Below, one piece after another: positions 12,276-24,275 of a DNA stretch of 64,000 bases. The notes beneath the pieces are model-generated. The model did not search any database and was not told where the DNA came from. It saw only the letters and a list, made by a program, of their open reading frames with translations. The translations under genes were made by a program, and so were the position numbers. Numbering within the stretch: position 1 is the stretch's first letter; each line of letters opens with the position of its first letter. The DNA is from Acanthosoma haemorrhoidale. Lineage: Eukaryota > Arthropoda > Insecta > Hemiptera > Acanthosomatidae. The stretch is from the NCBI GenBank assembly GCA_930367205.1, contig OV884011.1, forward strand, positions 88,149,474 to 88,213,473. Reading direction: 5' to 3'.

Positions 12276-12820
12276 CTTTTGGCTCATTAAAAGAATTAGA
12301 CACTGAAACTGCAGTGTGTGATAATAATGTGCATTATATAATGTGCATTATATAAAGCCAATTCATTAGCATATTCATTTCACATAAAAGAAACATTTCC
12401 TTTAAAAAAACAATAAATAATTCCATTATAAAACAAATTCATGGTTTATTTCACTGTAGGCACTGAATAGATTCCAACATCCCTCCATATACCATCATTC
12501 ATGAAATCCATTATTGTATCTTCAATGTAAATTATCGATCGGTTATTGTTATTGTGAGTCGATAAAAATCGATTTTGTTAAATAAACAAGGTACACCTTG
12601 GAGGTATGACATATGACTTAATACGGCAACAAGTTTTTACGGTTGTAATAGTAAAAGTCATGACCTCTAAAAACAGCACGGAATTACAGTTTGTGTTGAA
12701 CTAAAGAACGCCATTTTTTCATTTCTCGACTGCTTGTAAAGATATGTGCCCACTTGCGATTTTCTGTAGCAGTCACAGAATTTTATTCCACCAAATAGTC
12801 GCAGCTATTTCAGCATTAAA

Positions 12821-13000
12821 ATGGATTTCAATGAGATGGCATGTACAGTTCCTCCGTTGTTACGCATTCGATATAACAAGATATGTGAACGACAACATAG
12901 GGTCCATCCCATTTTTAGTACGAGGCTTCTTAAAGGCAAATTTGATCAAATTCACGATGATCTGAAATGTTTCAATTTTTTTTTCATTTTCAAAATAATA
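12821..13000 (+). mobile_element. Possible PIF/Harbinger transposase N-terminal fragment
   Basis: The frame starting at 12821 reads 'RIRYNKICERQHRVHPIF' then 'RLLKGKFDQIHDDLK' and an F-rich segment. This resembles the N-terminus of insect Harbinger-type transposases (pattern RxxWVHPI...RxxKGxFxxLxxDLRxxxxxFFxYFRM). The frame degenerates at once and no catalytic region was found. Confidence 0.33.
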
Positions 13001-13049
13001 AAAAATTTGGAGTACATAATTGAGTTGAACCTAAATAATTAATTTAAAA

Positions 13050-15500
13050 CTTAAATGGGAACTTTTAACTAGTAATTGGTTCTGGATATGGGGGGATAAG
13101 CAGAGTTTAATTTAGTATGTAGAGAGGAGCTTCAGGAGGCCCAAATACTTTATAATGCTTTGTGTCATCATAGAGATCGAATCTGTTGGGATCAAAACAT
13201 CCAAAAGATGCTTCGCTCAGATAACGCTTCGTCATATTGATGACATAAGCATCTCCTTTTTTTTCGGCTTAAGCTGGATTTAAAATCAAGTAACATTAAA
13301 CCACTAAATACTAAAAAAACAAACATAATTTTCAAAATATTTAAAACGTCTTATCAGGATTAAGATTTTGTGAAATTTGCCAAGAGGAATTTTTTTGTTT
13401 CTTTTTGCCTAAGAAACCTATTTTTTCAGTTCGGAGGACTTGACTCGTACTCTTTATCTGAATGGGATACATAAATAAGAGCACATGTATCTCCCTTTCA
13501 GACAGTTAGTATATATATATTTATTACGATATTCTAAAGCAACATATCTACAGAAGAGTATTGTAAACGAATACTGTGCCTCGCAGTCGAATATCAACAC
13601 AGCCTAAAGAACTTAGCCGTATATCGGAGGATATGCTATTGGCCTGGTGAAAGTCGGGATCAGCTGTGACATGACCTTGAGACTGGTCCGGTTCCAGCCG
13701 GTTTACCCCCACCTCTAAGTCACAGCATTCCCGCTTTGTCGATAAACTGGTTTCTGACTCTTAAGTCAGTGACACTGCTTCTTAGACTTTACCATACGTA
13801 CATATATATTGTATATAAATCTTTGACAAAACTAAGACAGAAAGGGAATAAAATTAGTACAATCAACATAAAGATGCCTTCTCCAGGATCTAGTTAGCAT
13901 GCCTTACAATCAGCTATAGAAATTCATTGATATACACTGTCTCTCAACCTCAACTCAACTATAGAACTTTTTCCATTATGGATGAATCTTTAATTGAACT
14001 CCTGAGGGCAGTTGTGTAAAAAAACTAAATCTCTGGCATATTAAATAGATGAGGCTCACTCAGCGTGCCATTGGGGTTGGTAGGTGGCTGAGGCCTTATA
14101 GGGTAGATCTAGTAATATCCTCACAATTTATTTCTGCTTTATAGAGTGATTCGGAGGGAGACATTTTAGCTGATCAGAGAAGTAGCAAATCAAACCCGCC
14201 ATATCCTCTCAGCTCAATTATCAGAAACAGGCAAAGGTGAGCTTCCTTAGTACTATAGGTGACAAACTGTCTTCATTCTTCTGGCCTTCCCTAGCTACTC
14301 TAGTACTCCCATGTAATACTCGAGCCTATGAACCTACAGAAGCCAGCCTATCAGTGTAGCCTGACTACCCTAGCTGATGGTTGCACAAATTGGAAATGGA
14401 TCATCCTTCTGCTCTTCAGAAGGTATAAAGCAGCAAAATATCTGGGTGTGTGAAGAAGAAGTGTTGAAGAATGATTATTTGGGTTGTACAAGACTAATAT
14501 TTTGTAATGATTTTTATATTTAGTAAATTAATTATTTATGAGATTGTGATTAAAAATTTAAGCAAGGAGCTTTCTGACAGATAATTTGCCAAGGGGAAGC
14601 ATTTTGACATGGCCCTAGACCCAGGTTCCAAGCTTACCTGCCCTAAATAATAAAAACAGGTAGACAGGGATTCCTGTTGACACATAGCAAAACTCTTTTA
14701 ATGTGGTGGAGAAACCTATCTATACCTCGCTCTGTCTCCCCCCCCCCTCCTCACTACAATGTCCTCAAACATAAAGCAGGAAAGATTGGATGGTTAATTT
14801 TTTTTGGCTCTGTTATAAAATAAAGTAAGCTACGCTAGGCAAGAATTAACTACACTCCTAGATATACCATCCCCTTTCAACTTTTTAAACATTTTTTGTC
14901 CTTTACAATCTTTGTTACTATCAAAAGCACTAAGCTGTCATCTAAGATCATTCAGTTACACAAATTCAAATGATGGCAGATTAAAGAAATACAAAAAAAT
15001 ATATTCTACCAAGAACGTAGGTATATAACTAACTATATGATAACTTCCTAAAAGCTGCTGGACTAAAGATTCAATAAGACTACTTGCCCAACACTTTAAA
15101 CAATACAGCCTTTTGATTACAGTTATAATAAAGATTTACATACAAAAAGATAATTATTATAGTTGTCTTAAATATGTTTTATTTAGAGGTGTTAAGCTAA
15201 AGGTTTTTTTACCAAATATATTTAAATTTGATAAACTTATTTAGGCTTCTTTATAAAACAAACACAGTATGATAAATTATAAATGTCATTAAAAAAAAAA
15301 AAGGTTACTTTGAAAATGTGCAGAAAGAAATGCATAGCATGAATTATATGGGTAGTAATAGTGTAATAGATTCTATTTATAATTATAATACTTATTGGGT
15401 GCTATCGACTAATAATATCATTAGATTTAGGTAAGCAACTCTAATTAACAACAACTGCAAAAAAGTCTTGATAAATATATATGAAACAGTCCCAGAAATA
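13050..15500. other. Gene-free stretch
   Basis: No gene supported. On the minus strand at 13235-13085 a short frame with 'FDPNRFDLYDDTKHYKVFG' vaguely resembles the end of an insect acid-lipase exon, without splice sites. Bases 13560-13800 and 14040-14440 are more complex than their surroundings and may be old repeats of unknown type. Confidence 0.35.
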
Positions 15501-15504
15501 GCAA

Positions 15505-15597
15505 CAATTAGATTTGAATTGAGACTCCCCAAAAGCAGCAAGTCCTCACCAATATCTAGTCGAGGATTCAACCAACTGAACTACACTGCCATGTGAC
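15505..15597 (-). repeat. tRNA-derived SINE head or tRNA pseudogene
   Basis: On the minus strand a perfect RNA polymerase III A box, TAGTTCAGTTGG, lies at 15583-15572. A B-box-like ATTCAAATC follows at 15519-15511, about 52 bases later, a spacing normal for tRNA genes. The acceptor and anticodon arms do not fold into a credible functional tRNA, so a SINE head is the better reading. Confidence 0.42.
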
Positions 15598-15599
15598 CT

Positions 15600-17600
15600 T
15601 CTCAATATGAATTCTCTTTTTCGCCGAACTCTCAAAAAAACTGTACATTTCTAATATTTTCATATAATGCTTTAACATTTGCAAACTAGCTCTCAGAAAA
15701 CTAACTTAGGGGTGATTATGTGTCCCCATTGTCTGCTTCTGTGCCCATTGTAAACTTTGCTAGGGTCCTTGTACGAGAAGGTTTTAATGTGTTCATGGCT
15801 TATGGACATAATTGTTAATGTATGGTGTAAAATAATTTCAAAGGTGATCAAGAAATGATGGATTTATTAAGTTATGAGCTATGTATGTTTCTCTGACATA
15901 GATTTAGATTTTCAACTTAGATTAGAGTTTATATTTAGGTAATTAGCCCAAATTAAGTCTTAACTTATGTAAATAGTTATTTTTTAATTTCATAGCTGTC
16001 TACAAATTGTTAACACCCATTTCATTGTAATCTCTAGTAACAAATTTTCACTTTATATATGTGGGGTTAGGTTGGCTTTTCCCTTCCTTTAAGATAATTT
16101 TTCCTTCCCAACATCTAACAGTGATGTCATGGCCTCATAGTTGTAACAGAAAAAAAGTGTGAAGTCATATTTACCCTAGCTTAAACACTAGATGCACCTC
16201 AGCCTTTTGGTTTGACTTCTCCGTCATCAGGGTATCTTAAAAGTATATTTGCCTCACCTTTGATTTACAGTTCTACCAAATAATATCTTTATGGGAACCT
16301 AGCCAGTTGTTAGCACCTTTGATCTCACATTAGTACTTGTAAAACTGCTGGCTGACCCCTGCCAGATGGAGATGTATAAAGAACAAAACAAGAGAAAGAA
16401 AGGGTCCAAGTGTTTATTTAATAAAATGTTTGTTAATATATTTTTTTAATTGAGGTATACACTTTATTATATTTTATTTATGTGATGTATTATTGTTGTT
16501 TATTATAGTCAGAATTGAATTTACTTATGAGTGCCTTAATATTATTCGTAGGAGACATGGTCTCATAAAGATTTTTTTCTATTCTATAAAAGTGAGTTTC
16601 TGCTCCCCAATCTATTTTATGCTATTTCAGAAGCAATTCAATGATAATACAGCTTCCATCTCTATCAAGCACTTGATTTTTCATGTCTTATAACAAACAA
16701 GTAAACTGATATTAGCAAGAGTGCAAAGTTAGCCCAAATTTTTATATGACTGGATTATTTATTGAAATATTGTCTTATGTAGAAAGTAATCTAACATCTT
16801 TATTTGCTGTGATCCAAAAACTGAAGTGTAGTATCTGGAGTGGTTTGAATTTAGCGATAAAATCTATGGAAGGGGCATTCTGATACAATCTTCTATGAAG
16901 TGTTCCCATTGTTCTATAGATTTACCTTTTTTTCTGTGGTTCTTCAGGTGAACACTTTTATAAAGGCAATATTCACACCTCATTATTATCCATGAGGTGA
17001 CAACAGGCATGCTTTGCTTCTCAAAAATCAATTCAACCAATTTCTTTCAAAGTACTTAATGCAAAATTAATTTATACGACGAATTTATGTGTCTTCATGA
17101 GCCCAGGAAAAGAAACCTTTTGATTATTCCAGATCTAGGGAGGCCCAGAAAATATTTTTCTACACAAGCTTTATGTTTCACAATAGTTATTATTAAAGTC
17201 AGAAAGTAATGTTTAAATGAATCCATGTTATCCTTTTAGAGGAACTTTTTGCTTTTATTTAAATTTTTATGTGAATGTATTTTTTCTAAATTAAGAAATA
17301 AATTTCAGAGGTTTAACATTTTCTCCTACTCAATAATGGACCCAGTAATAAGTTATAATAATGGACTCAATAAGTCCTCTGATGAAAACATAAACCAAGA
17401 AGTAGACACAGTGTTAAGGCAGAAGGATGTCAATTGTGGACTTAGCTCACCCAGTGGCAGTATGGTCAATGTAAAATTTGGGTCTCCTTGACTGCTGGTC
17501 TAGGTCCTGTGCAACATCTATGCCCTGACCCCCCAACTGCTTAAGTTCCACTTTGCACCATCAAGCTCCTAGAATACACTGGATAAGGCAGCTATATTTC
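15600..17600. other. Gene-free AT-rich stretch
   Basis: Only short chance frames were seen. No recognisable domain or RNA. Confidence 0.4.
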
Positions 17601-18000
17601 AGGTTGTCAACAGGAATTCATCCGCATAAGACATACTTTGCGTTGAATGGTCATATATTCTTCCACCTGAATTGGTGTGTATTGCTCTAGCCCCATACTC
17701 CAGTTTGATGATGAACAGAACAGGAGAAAGAGGATCTGCCTGTCTGTCTCAGACCACTGGCCAGACTGGAAACCTATGGCATCCGGTTTTGGAAGCTTAG
17801 TTTACATTTTCCCAAAATCTTCACCATTCTTGTTAGTGTCTTTGGTATTCCTATTTTCTTGATCCACACTATCATACGCTTTTTCAAACTCTACAAACAG
17901 ATTATGGAGAGCGATATTGTTTCCATGTTCCTTTTTCATATAGAAAATATCTGTCCTAATATTGACCGATGCCGTCTGAAGCCTCTTCGGTAATCAGAAA
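17600..18000 (-). mobile_element. Decayed RTE-like LINE reverse transcriptase fragment
   Basis: Minus-strand frames contain the ordered reverse transcriptase motifs, broken by stops and shifts. A 'RRGFRRHRS' block with 'QIFSI' comes first. Motif A follows as 'LHNLFVEFEKAYDSVD'. Motif B follows as 'SGLRQ' with a degraded 'SPVLF'-like run. Last is a changed catalytic box 'SYADEF' near 17625, where the usual YADD has its last Asp replaced by Glu. The same family seems to be present at 33000-33480. It is non-functional. Confidence 0.62.
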
Positions 18001-19217
18001 CCTTTCAAAATCCACGGAAACACTGCTAGATTAAAGATGGGGGGAAGATAATTGGTTCAAGACAGTACTTCCGGGTTCGCACGGGGCGTGAATCACGAAA
18101 ATGAAGCACGCCAGCTAGCTTGCGAAGAAAAAAAGCTTTACTTACAAACAAGGTTTGTAGCCGCTCACGAAAAGAAAGAGTCGCGAACCATTCACACGAA
18201 TTGAAAGACAAAATTAATTTCTTTAATCCGTATTAAATGTATCATTAATACTTTCGTGATTCGCGCCTAGTGGGAACGCGGAATTGGGCTCCATAGAATA
18301 TTTCAAGATTTCAGGAAGTCTATCGCCCCAATCTCTAACCATAACTAAGCCACTGGTCAGGTAATTTTGACCAGTGAGAAGAATTTTCAACGGAAAGGAA
18401 AGGCTCACTTTTAAATGAGTCTATGCTTGATTACATGACAAAATATAAACGTTAAAAGGCACATATACTCTTATAAAGATGCATGGACTCTAAAAGCGAT
18501 AATTTAAAAAAAAAACAAAAACTTGTGTTCTAAATTCAATATGTGAGATAGGTATTTGCATAGCTCCAAAAAATATTTATTGGAGAAAAAAGTACAATCT
18601 GCCCTAATAGGGCAGTAGGTAATCGTGTAAAATGATAGTGATGTTGGGTTCAATATTGTGCATATAAAAAAACATGTATACGGAAATAACTATTAGATAT
18701 TTAGTTATGATTAATACAATTATATTTTTATTTTATAGGACTATTACTGTGGGAGATAATTCACATTTTAGTGTTTTCGCCCGCAATATTGCCAATAAGG
18801 TGGCGAAAGTAACAAGTGACAATTAATTATGTGGATATGGGGTCTGAAGTAACAAATATTTATAAAACTTTATTTCTAAGTATTTAACTCTTTTTTTTTT
18901 CATCCCAAATTGGTGTGTTAAGGCACTATTACGCTGGGAATACCCGCGGTAGTTATTGCGTGTAGCGAGAACATATAACTTTTGAAGGTCAGTATGTAAT
19001 ATCGTCATTAGCATTTCTTATATTTTTCAATTGATATTTTAATTAATGAAAACGTAGTACAAAATTATCTGTTTACGAACCACAGTATATAATACGCCCT
19101 TACTCATGAACTGTCTATTGCAAAGGCACTCGCTTTTTACACTCAGCTGATACCCTTTCTCTTCACACCAGTGGTTATCTATTTTAAGTATTTCATTTAA
19201 GAACACTAATTTTAACA
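18000..19217. other. Gene-free stretch upstream of ATP5F1E
   Basis: Bases 18040-18340 contain CpG-rich segments (TTCGCACGGGGCGTG, TCGCGAACC, TCGCGCC) unlike the surrounding AT-rich DNA. They may be transposon sequence or part of an upstream regulatory region. The promoter and 5' end of ATP5F1E should lie here or nearby, but no specific motif could be assigned. Confidence 0.3.
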
Positions 19218-22200
19218 ATGTCTGCCTGGAGAGCTGCTGGTTTAAAGTAGGCATATATCAATACATGATTTCATATATATGATGGCCTTTTTTGTAATTG
19301 TATGTATTTTGTTGTAAGTTATTATGCTTCAAACCAATGATTAATGATAAGAAGAATGTAGTATTTGGCCAGATACTTGTCTATTCCACCTTTTCAAAAA
19401 ACGCTATATGCAATATATTATATTTAAAAGTTAGTGCATTCTACCTCCCTCGCCCTAGTCCATGTCACCAAGAAATAAATGATCACAATAAGTCGTTTTG
19501 ATTTAAATATTTGCTAAGGTTGTCTTTTAAATAAAGATTAAATTGGAAAACTTAGTACTTAAAAATGTTTATCCTGGTTCTTATAATAAATTGGAAATTC
19601 CTTATTTTAACCCGATCTTATTAAATTAATGGATCCTCAGCCAAATATTGTCAGATACTGATGGAGGGCTCAAAATTTTAATGTAATCTATATTTTTTTC
19701 TAAAAGAATACAAATGTTTTCTTCAACTTTCTACAGTTTAAAGGTAATGTAAATATTTGATCAAACAAATCGTATAATAATAACCTGGTATCTCCAATCT
19801 GCTATTGCCAAAAAGAGACATGAAAGGTACTGAAGACCCTGTTGTTTTCTCACCGTGATTTCACTATAGTATAATAAATTTGTATGTTAAAGATGTACAG
19901 AAAATAAGAAGGAAATATATAAAATTTTATATTGAACCAATGAAAAAAAAAGTAGTATTGGAACTAAAACTGAAAAAATCTTGCATTTACCAATGTCCTC
20001 AAGAATTAGCAAATAACCAGATCCCTTTGAGTAAAATAGTGGCACTGCTTCGAGTATGAAGGTTGAGTCTAATTTCCAGTTCATAACTTTTGTCGTAAGT
20101 TGTTTTGTTTAGTTTAAGGTCAAATAATGTGTTGGTATATAATCATATTGCAGTGAAGGTTCTGCAGGGTTTGTTCTGGGAGAATCAACTCTTCTGCCGT
20201 TTGATTGGTACACATCAGTGTACCACTTCCTTGTATGTTTCCAATTTATTCTAGCACCCTTTGGAAACGATTAAATAATATAGTAAATTTGATCTTTACA
20301 TTTTTAAAATCTAGTGTAGATTAGCTGAACAGGTAGGTATAGATATGAACCCGGCGTTTTGGTCTGTTCAGAAATGATATACCCAATCTTTCTCTTAGCT
20401 GGTTCTGTTATCTCTTGTTAAAAATTCAATTTGCTTTAATTTTTTGGGGTTAGCTACTATGTTGTCACTTTCTTAAATAGTAATAATGAAAGCAAACATA
20501 TTTTTAAAACACACCTACATTAAAATTGCTTAATTTTTCTCTTATCTCCATTTACTTCATATTACTGAGAAAAAAATCACAATTTTAGTTGTTTTATAGT
20601 TGTAAGTCTTAAAGAAAAACATTAGATGCGAATTTATATTTTTTTGTTTATCAATTCACTTTTTTTTATTGTGTAAGGCAGTACAGTGCTGGTCTAAAAC
20701 AATTTTAAAGCTTGTCTAAAAAACAAAATAAATGGATTTGTCAAAGGTGTCATCACTAACTCTCGTTAAAGGTGTCAACTTATCAACTCTAAATATATTT
20801 TACAGCTATATACAGTACTCGAACATTGCTGCCAAAGTTTTGAGGCAGTCGTTGAAACCTAAATTACGAACTGAAGCTCTTAAAAGAGAAGAATCACATG
20901 TCCGATTCACCCCATGGAAAGATGGAAAGCCAATCAGTAAGTTTTTTTGTTTTCCATTATATAATATAGCTAATTAATTTAATAATTCATAGTTAATTTT
21001 GTTTATCTCCATTGCTTAGTGATTAGCTAGCTCAGATACTAACTATAGAGGACTGTGTAACCTCCTGATTCCAGCATTACCTAAACTATTTTTGTGGTTT
21101 AGGGACCATTCTGCCCCATACTAAAACAACAAAATTTTCAACTGGTTCACATTGGTTCCATAACATTTCAAACAATTAATGAGGGAAAGGAGACCTTTCA
21201 GTCATGCAAAGAGCGACTCAAACTAAAAAAAACTTACAAGAGATAAAGTGGGAGTGAAATCAATGAAACAAAAATATTAATGAACACATTGGGTGCTAAA
21301 TATTATCAAGTTTGACTTCACCTGAATTGCCCTCTTCATAAGATTGATGAACTGGTAAATCTGTTGAGTGCACACCTCTGCCTAAAGTCTAACATACTGA
21401 CAATGAGACATCAATTTTTATCCAGAGTTCAAAATACAAATGAAAATGTGTCGGAGTAGATTGGTGCTCTTAAAAATTTAGCCCATACATCAAATTGGGT
21501 ACGCCAAGAAGAAGAGTGCAAGAAACCAGTTACTTCAATTCTGCAAGCACAATTTGTATGAGGACTACATGATGTAGAAGTCAGGGAACAAATCCTTCAA
21601 CAAGAACATTCCATTTTATTCAAGAAAGGCGTTAAAATAGCTCTTGCGATTAAAGCAGCTAAGAAGCAAAATAAAATCTAGAACACCTCAACTGTTGACG
21701 TTAACAAAGTCCAACTTTCAAGATGCAAACAGGTCAACAAAAAGTGGAATAGTGATGACTTCAAGAAGAAAAGAAATTTTGACAAAAAGTTCATCATTTT
21801 GAAACTTGGCTTTAAAAAATTATGCTTAGTTTGTGGCAAAGATAAACACGTGTATAGGGGGTGCAGGTCAAAGTAGCGTTGACGAGCTGAAAATGCAGAA
21901 AATCAGGGCACGTCTAAAAGGTATATATCTCAGCTCATCTTAGAAAACCAGTAAGACTTTAAAAAAAAAAAAAAAGTAGGTATTCAATCAACTGGCAGAG
22001 AGTTGTAATATATTAATGTTTTTGGCAACACTTTTTAAGTAGATAACCTCTCAAAAGGTTTTTCAATCAATCTGTGTTGTTCTATTTACTTAATTGTAGT
22101 AAATGTGATATTCAAACGTACAGTTATTATTTCTTCTTGTTATATACTAAAATGCATAGCAATATAACTGGGGGGAAAACATAAATTATTACCTTTTAAC

Positions 22201-24275
22201 TTAACTGTTGCTCTTCAAACTTCCTAAATATAATAGAAGGTTAAAGAATGGCAAAACTTTTAACAAGTGATAATAATAAATGTAGCCAATCCAAATATGA
22301 TGACTATTAACTAAAATTTGCTCTTAGTTACGGTCATTAAAATAAAAGTTGCAGTTAATAAACGTGCTGACCACACTAGCACCAACGTGCTGACCGTAGT
22401 ATAACCAGGTGGTTTCACGAGCCATATTGTCCTGTGGAATGTAATGCCACAGGTTAAATTTTTTTTTTATTTCAAATGATTTCCAACATTATTTTAAAGA
22501 CAATAAAATTCTATTTTTGATATTATGTTAATTTTAATTTCAGATAAAGATTAAGATGTCTTTTGCGGATACTTGTAAGTTTAAGTTATGAATGGTGTGA
22601 TGAAGTGATTTTATTTTTGTCTGCAAGATTTGTTTATTGAAGATAATTAATCCAATAACAAACTTTAGTAAATTTATATTATTTGAATTATATTAAAATG
22701 AAAGTATACTTATAATAACAAAGAGGCCTGGCCTATTTTGAAAAACTAATGATTACTTCAGTATAAAATGGACATGTAAATACAAATCCACATGCTTGAT
22801 TTATAATGTGAGGTTATAATTATATGTGACCTTATAATAGTACTTGGGAAAACCATTCATTCCATATTGATCATAGTGATATATAAGTGTGGATCATTTT
22901 AGTTAATCTCAATTTTACTTTTAATATGAATGTTCCTAAAAGTAATTTGTGATTATATAATGAACATCATATTTTATATCACAAATATTTTTAATTCATC
23001 ATATATATATCACAAATATTTTTAATTCATCATATATATATATATATCACAAATATTTATAATTCATCATATTTTATATCACAAATATTTTTAATTCATC
23101 ATATATATATATCACAAATATTTTTAATTCATCATATATATATATCACAAATATTTATAATTCATCATATTTTATATCACAAATATTTTTAATTCAACTT
23201 GGAAAGCATGGAAATTAACTATTTTTAATTTTTGTTTTTATTAACACTGATTGTCGATTGAGTTTTATTTAATCTTAATATTAATAAATGTTATATGATG
23301 AAAGAATTGGAAATTAAACCAATAATCTGATTTTTCATTTTGTGTAAATTAAATTAAGTGAGACAACTTATATTTTGTCTGAGAATTGCCTTGGGTGAAG
23401 AATAGCTTCAAACTTACCACTTTCTCCTCCACTGGACTTGCCTTCTTCCACCAATTTTTACTGTCATTGATTTTTATAATGTTCTTCTCTATGTACCCTT
23501 TTCTACTTCAGCCAAACCGCAACATGGGGTATTGATTTATTTATTGTAAATGTAGGTAGTAAAGTAATATATTCCTTCCTCTCTTAGCTTAATTTTCTAA
23601 TTAATGACCTGGAAGGCCCATTTATTTCTAAAAATACCTTGAAAAATTCTTTTAATTATTTTTCTTGGGTATGTGTGTGTGTTTGTTTTTTTCTAAATTT
23701 ATATTTATTCCATATCAGGAGAAATATGTTTAAAGACAGCCTCACGCATCAGTGCAATGACTGGATGTTTAGAGAATAATGTGTAAAGAAAACTATCTAC
23801 ATCTATTACCATTCTTTGATAGCATCTGGCTGACTAGATAACATATAATTTGACTCCGCATCTGTTATTAGTTTTTTTAATGGCAAACGAAGCATTTTTT
23901 AGTCTCCCGCCTTTCACACAAGGCTGACAGTCTAACCCTGTCCTCTTTTGAGTCTATCCTTTCTTATCTTCTAGCTAAGAGTTTTACATCATTTTTTAGG
24001 AGTTCGCCTTTTTTTTTTCTTTTAAATAAATTTGTATTCTTGAAGAAAAGGAAATTCCAGCGAGCCAAAAATTAGATTTTAGGCTCAAAGCTGTAAGAAC
24101 CAGTTTAGCCACTAGCTTTGTCTGTGATACCCAGAGACATGAATAATATTGGTAACTCCATAGAAAAAAAAATATTCTTTTGTAAACTGTTTGTTGCCTT
24201 ATATATAAAAATTTGATAATTTATTATTTTTAATTTTCAGAGAGTACAACTCCAGCACCTCCTCCCAGCAGCTAA
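19218..24275 (+). CDS. ATP5F1E: ATP synthase epsilon subunit, mitochondrial (stunted)
   Basis: Small subunit of the central stalk of mitochondrial F1Fo ATP synthase; the fly orthologue Stunted has also been described as a ligand of the receptor Methuselah. Three coding exons join in phase: 19218-19246 (MSAWRAAGL), 20806-20936 and 24241-24275, giving 64 residues. The start fits the family pattern 'MxAWRxAG', and exon 2 carries the hallmark 'YIQYSNIAAKVLR' and 'HVRFTPWKDGKP'. Donors are GTAGGC and GTAAGT; acceptors are TTTTACAG and TTTTCAG. The last exon encodes a proline/serine tail ending PAPPPSS. A candidate cassette exon at 22544-22574 would give a different end. AATAAA at 24441-24446 is the likely poly(A) signal. 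Intron 2 contains a dead Ty3/gypsy gag piece and a tandem repeat. Length is close to insect relatives (human is 51). Confidence 0.93.
21300..21885 (+). mobile_element. Decayed Ty3/gypsy gag fragment with CCHC zinc knuckle
   Basis: Lies in intron 2 of ATP5F1E. Broken plus-strand frames follow the order of gypsy-type Gag: 'LSRVQNTNENVSE' with a stop, 'LKNLAHTSNW', a 'GLHDVEVREQIL' block, and an alanine/lysine-rich 'ALAIKAAKKQ' segment. At 21823-21864 there is an exact nucleocapsid zinc knuckle, CLVCGKDKHVYRGC (Cx2Cx4Hx4C). There are several stops, no pol region and no LTRs. It is inert. Confidence 0.6.
22544..22574 (+). other. ATP5F1E: Candidate cassette microexon of ATP5F1E
   Basis: A 31-nt segment is bounded by a strong acceptor (TTTTAATTTCAG) and a consensus donor (GTAAGT). 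Joined to exon 2 it continues the frame with Asn-Lys-Asp and then a stop at 22552-22554, giving a 56-residue protein instead of 64. That stop is only about 20 nt before the exon end, so nonsense-mediated decay would not be expected. I recall that fly stunted also has isoforms differing at the C-terminus. No transcript evidence is available here. Confidence 0.5.
22967..23196 (+). repeat. AT-rich tandem repeat with higher-order structure
   Basis: Seven copies of a unit containing CACAAATATTTTTAATTCATC, about 30-37 bp each, with variable (TA)n between. The variants run A-B-C-A-B-C-A. A is preceded by TTTTATAT. B and C are preceded by (TA)n. C has ATTTATAA in place of ATTTTTAA. The three-unit block was therefore duplicated as a whole. 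It lies in intron 2 of ATP5F1E. Confidence 0.88.

Noticed and set aside
19039..19254. 71-codon minus-strand frame
   Set aside because: Antisense shadow over ATP5F1E exon 1. No family features.
22967..23196. CRISPR-like spacing of repeats
   Set aside because: Spacers are (TA)n simple sequence and the genome is eukaryotic; it is a tandem repeat.
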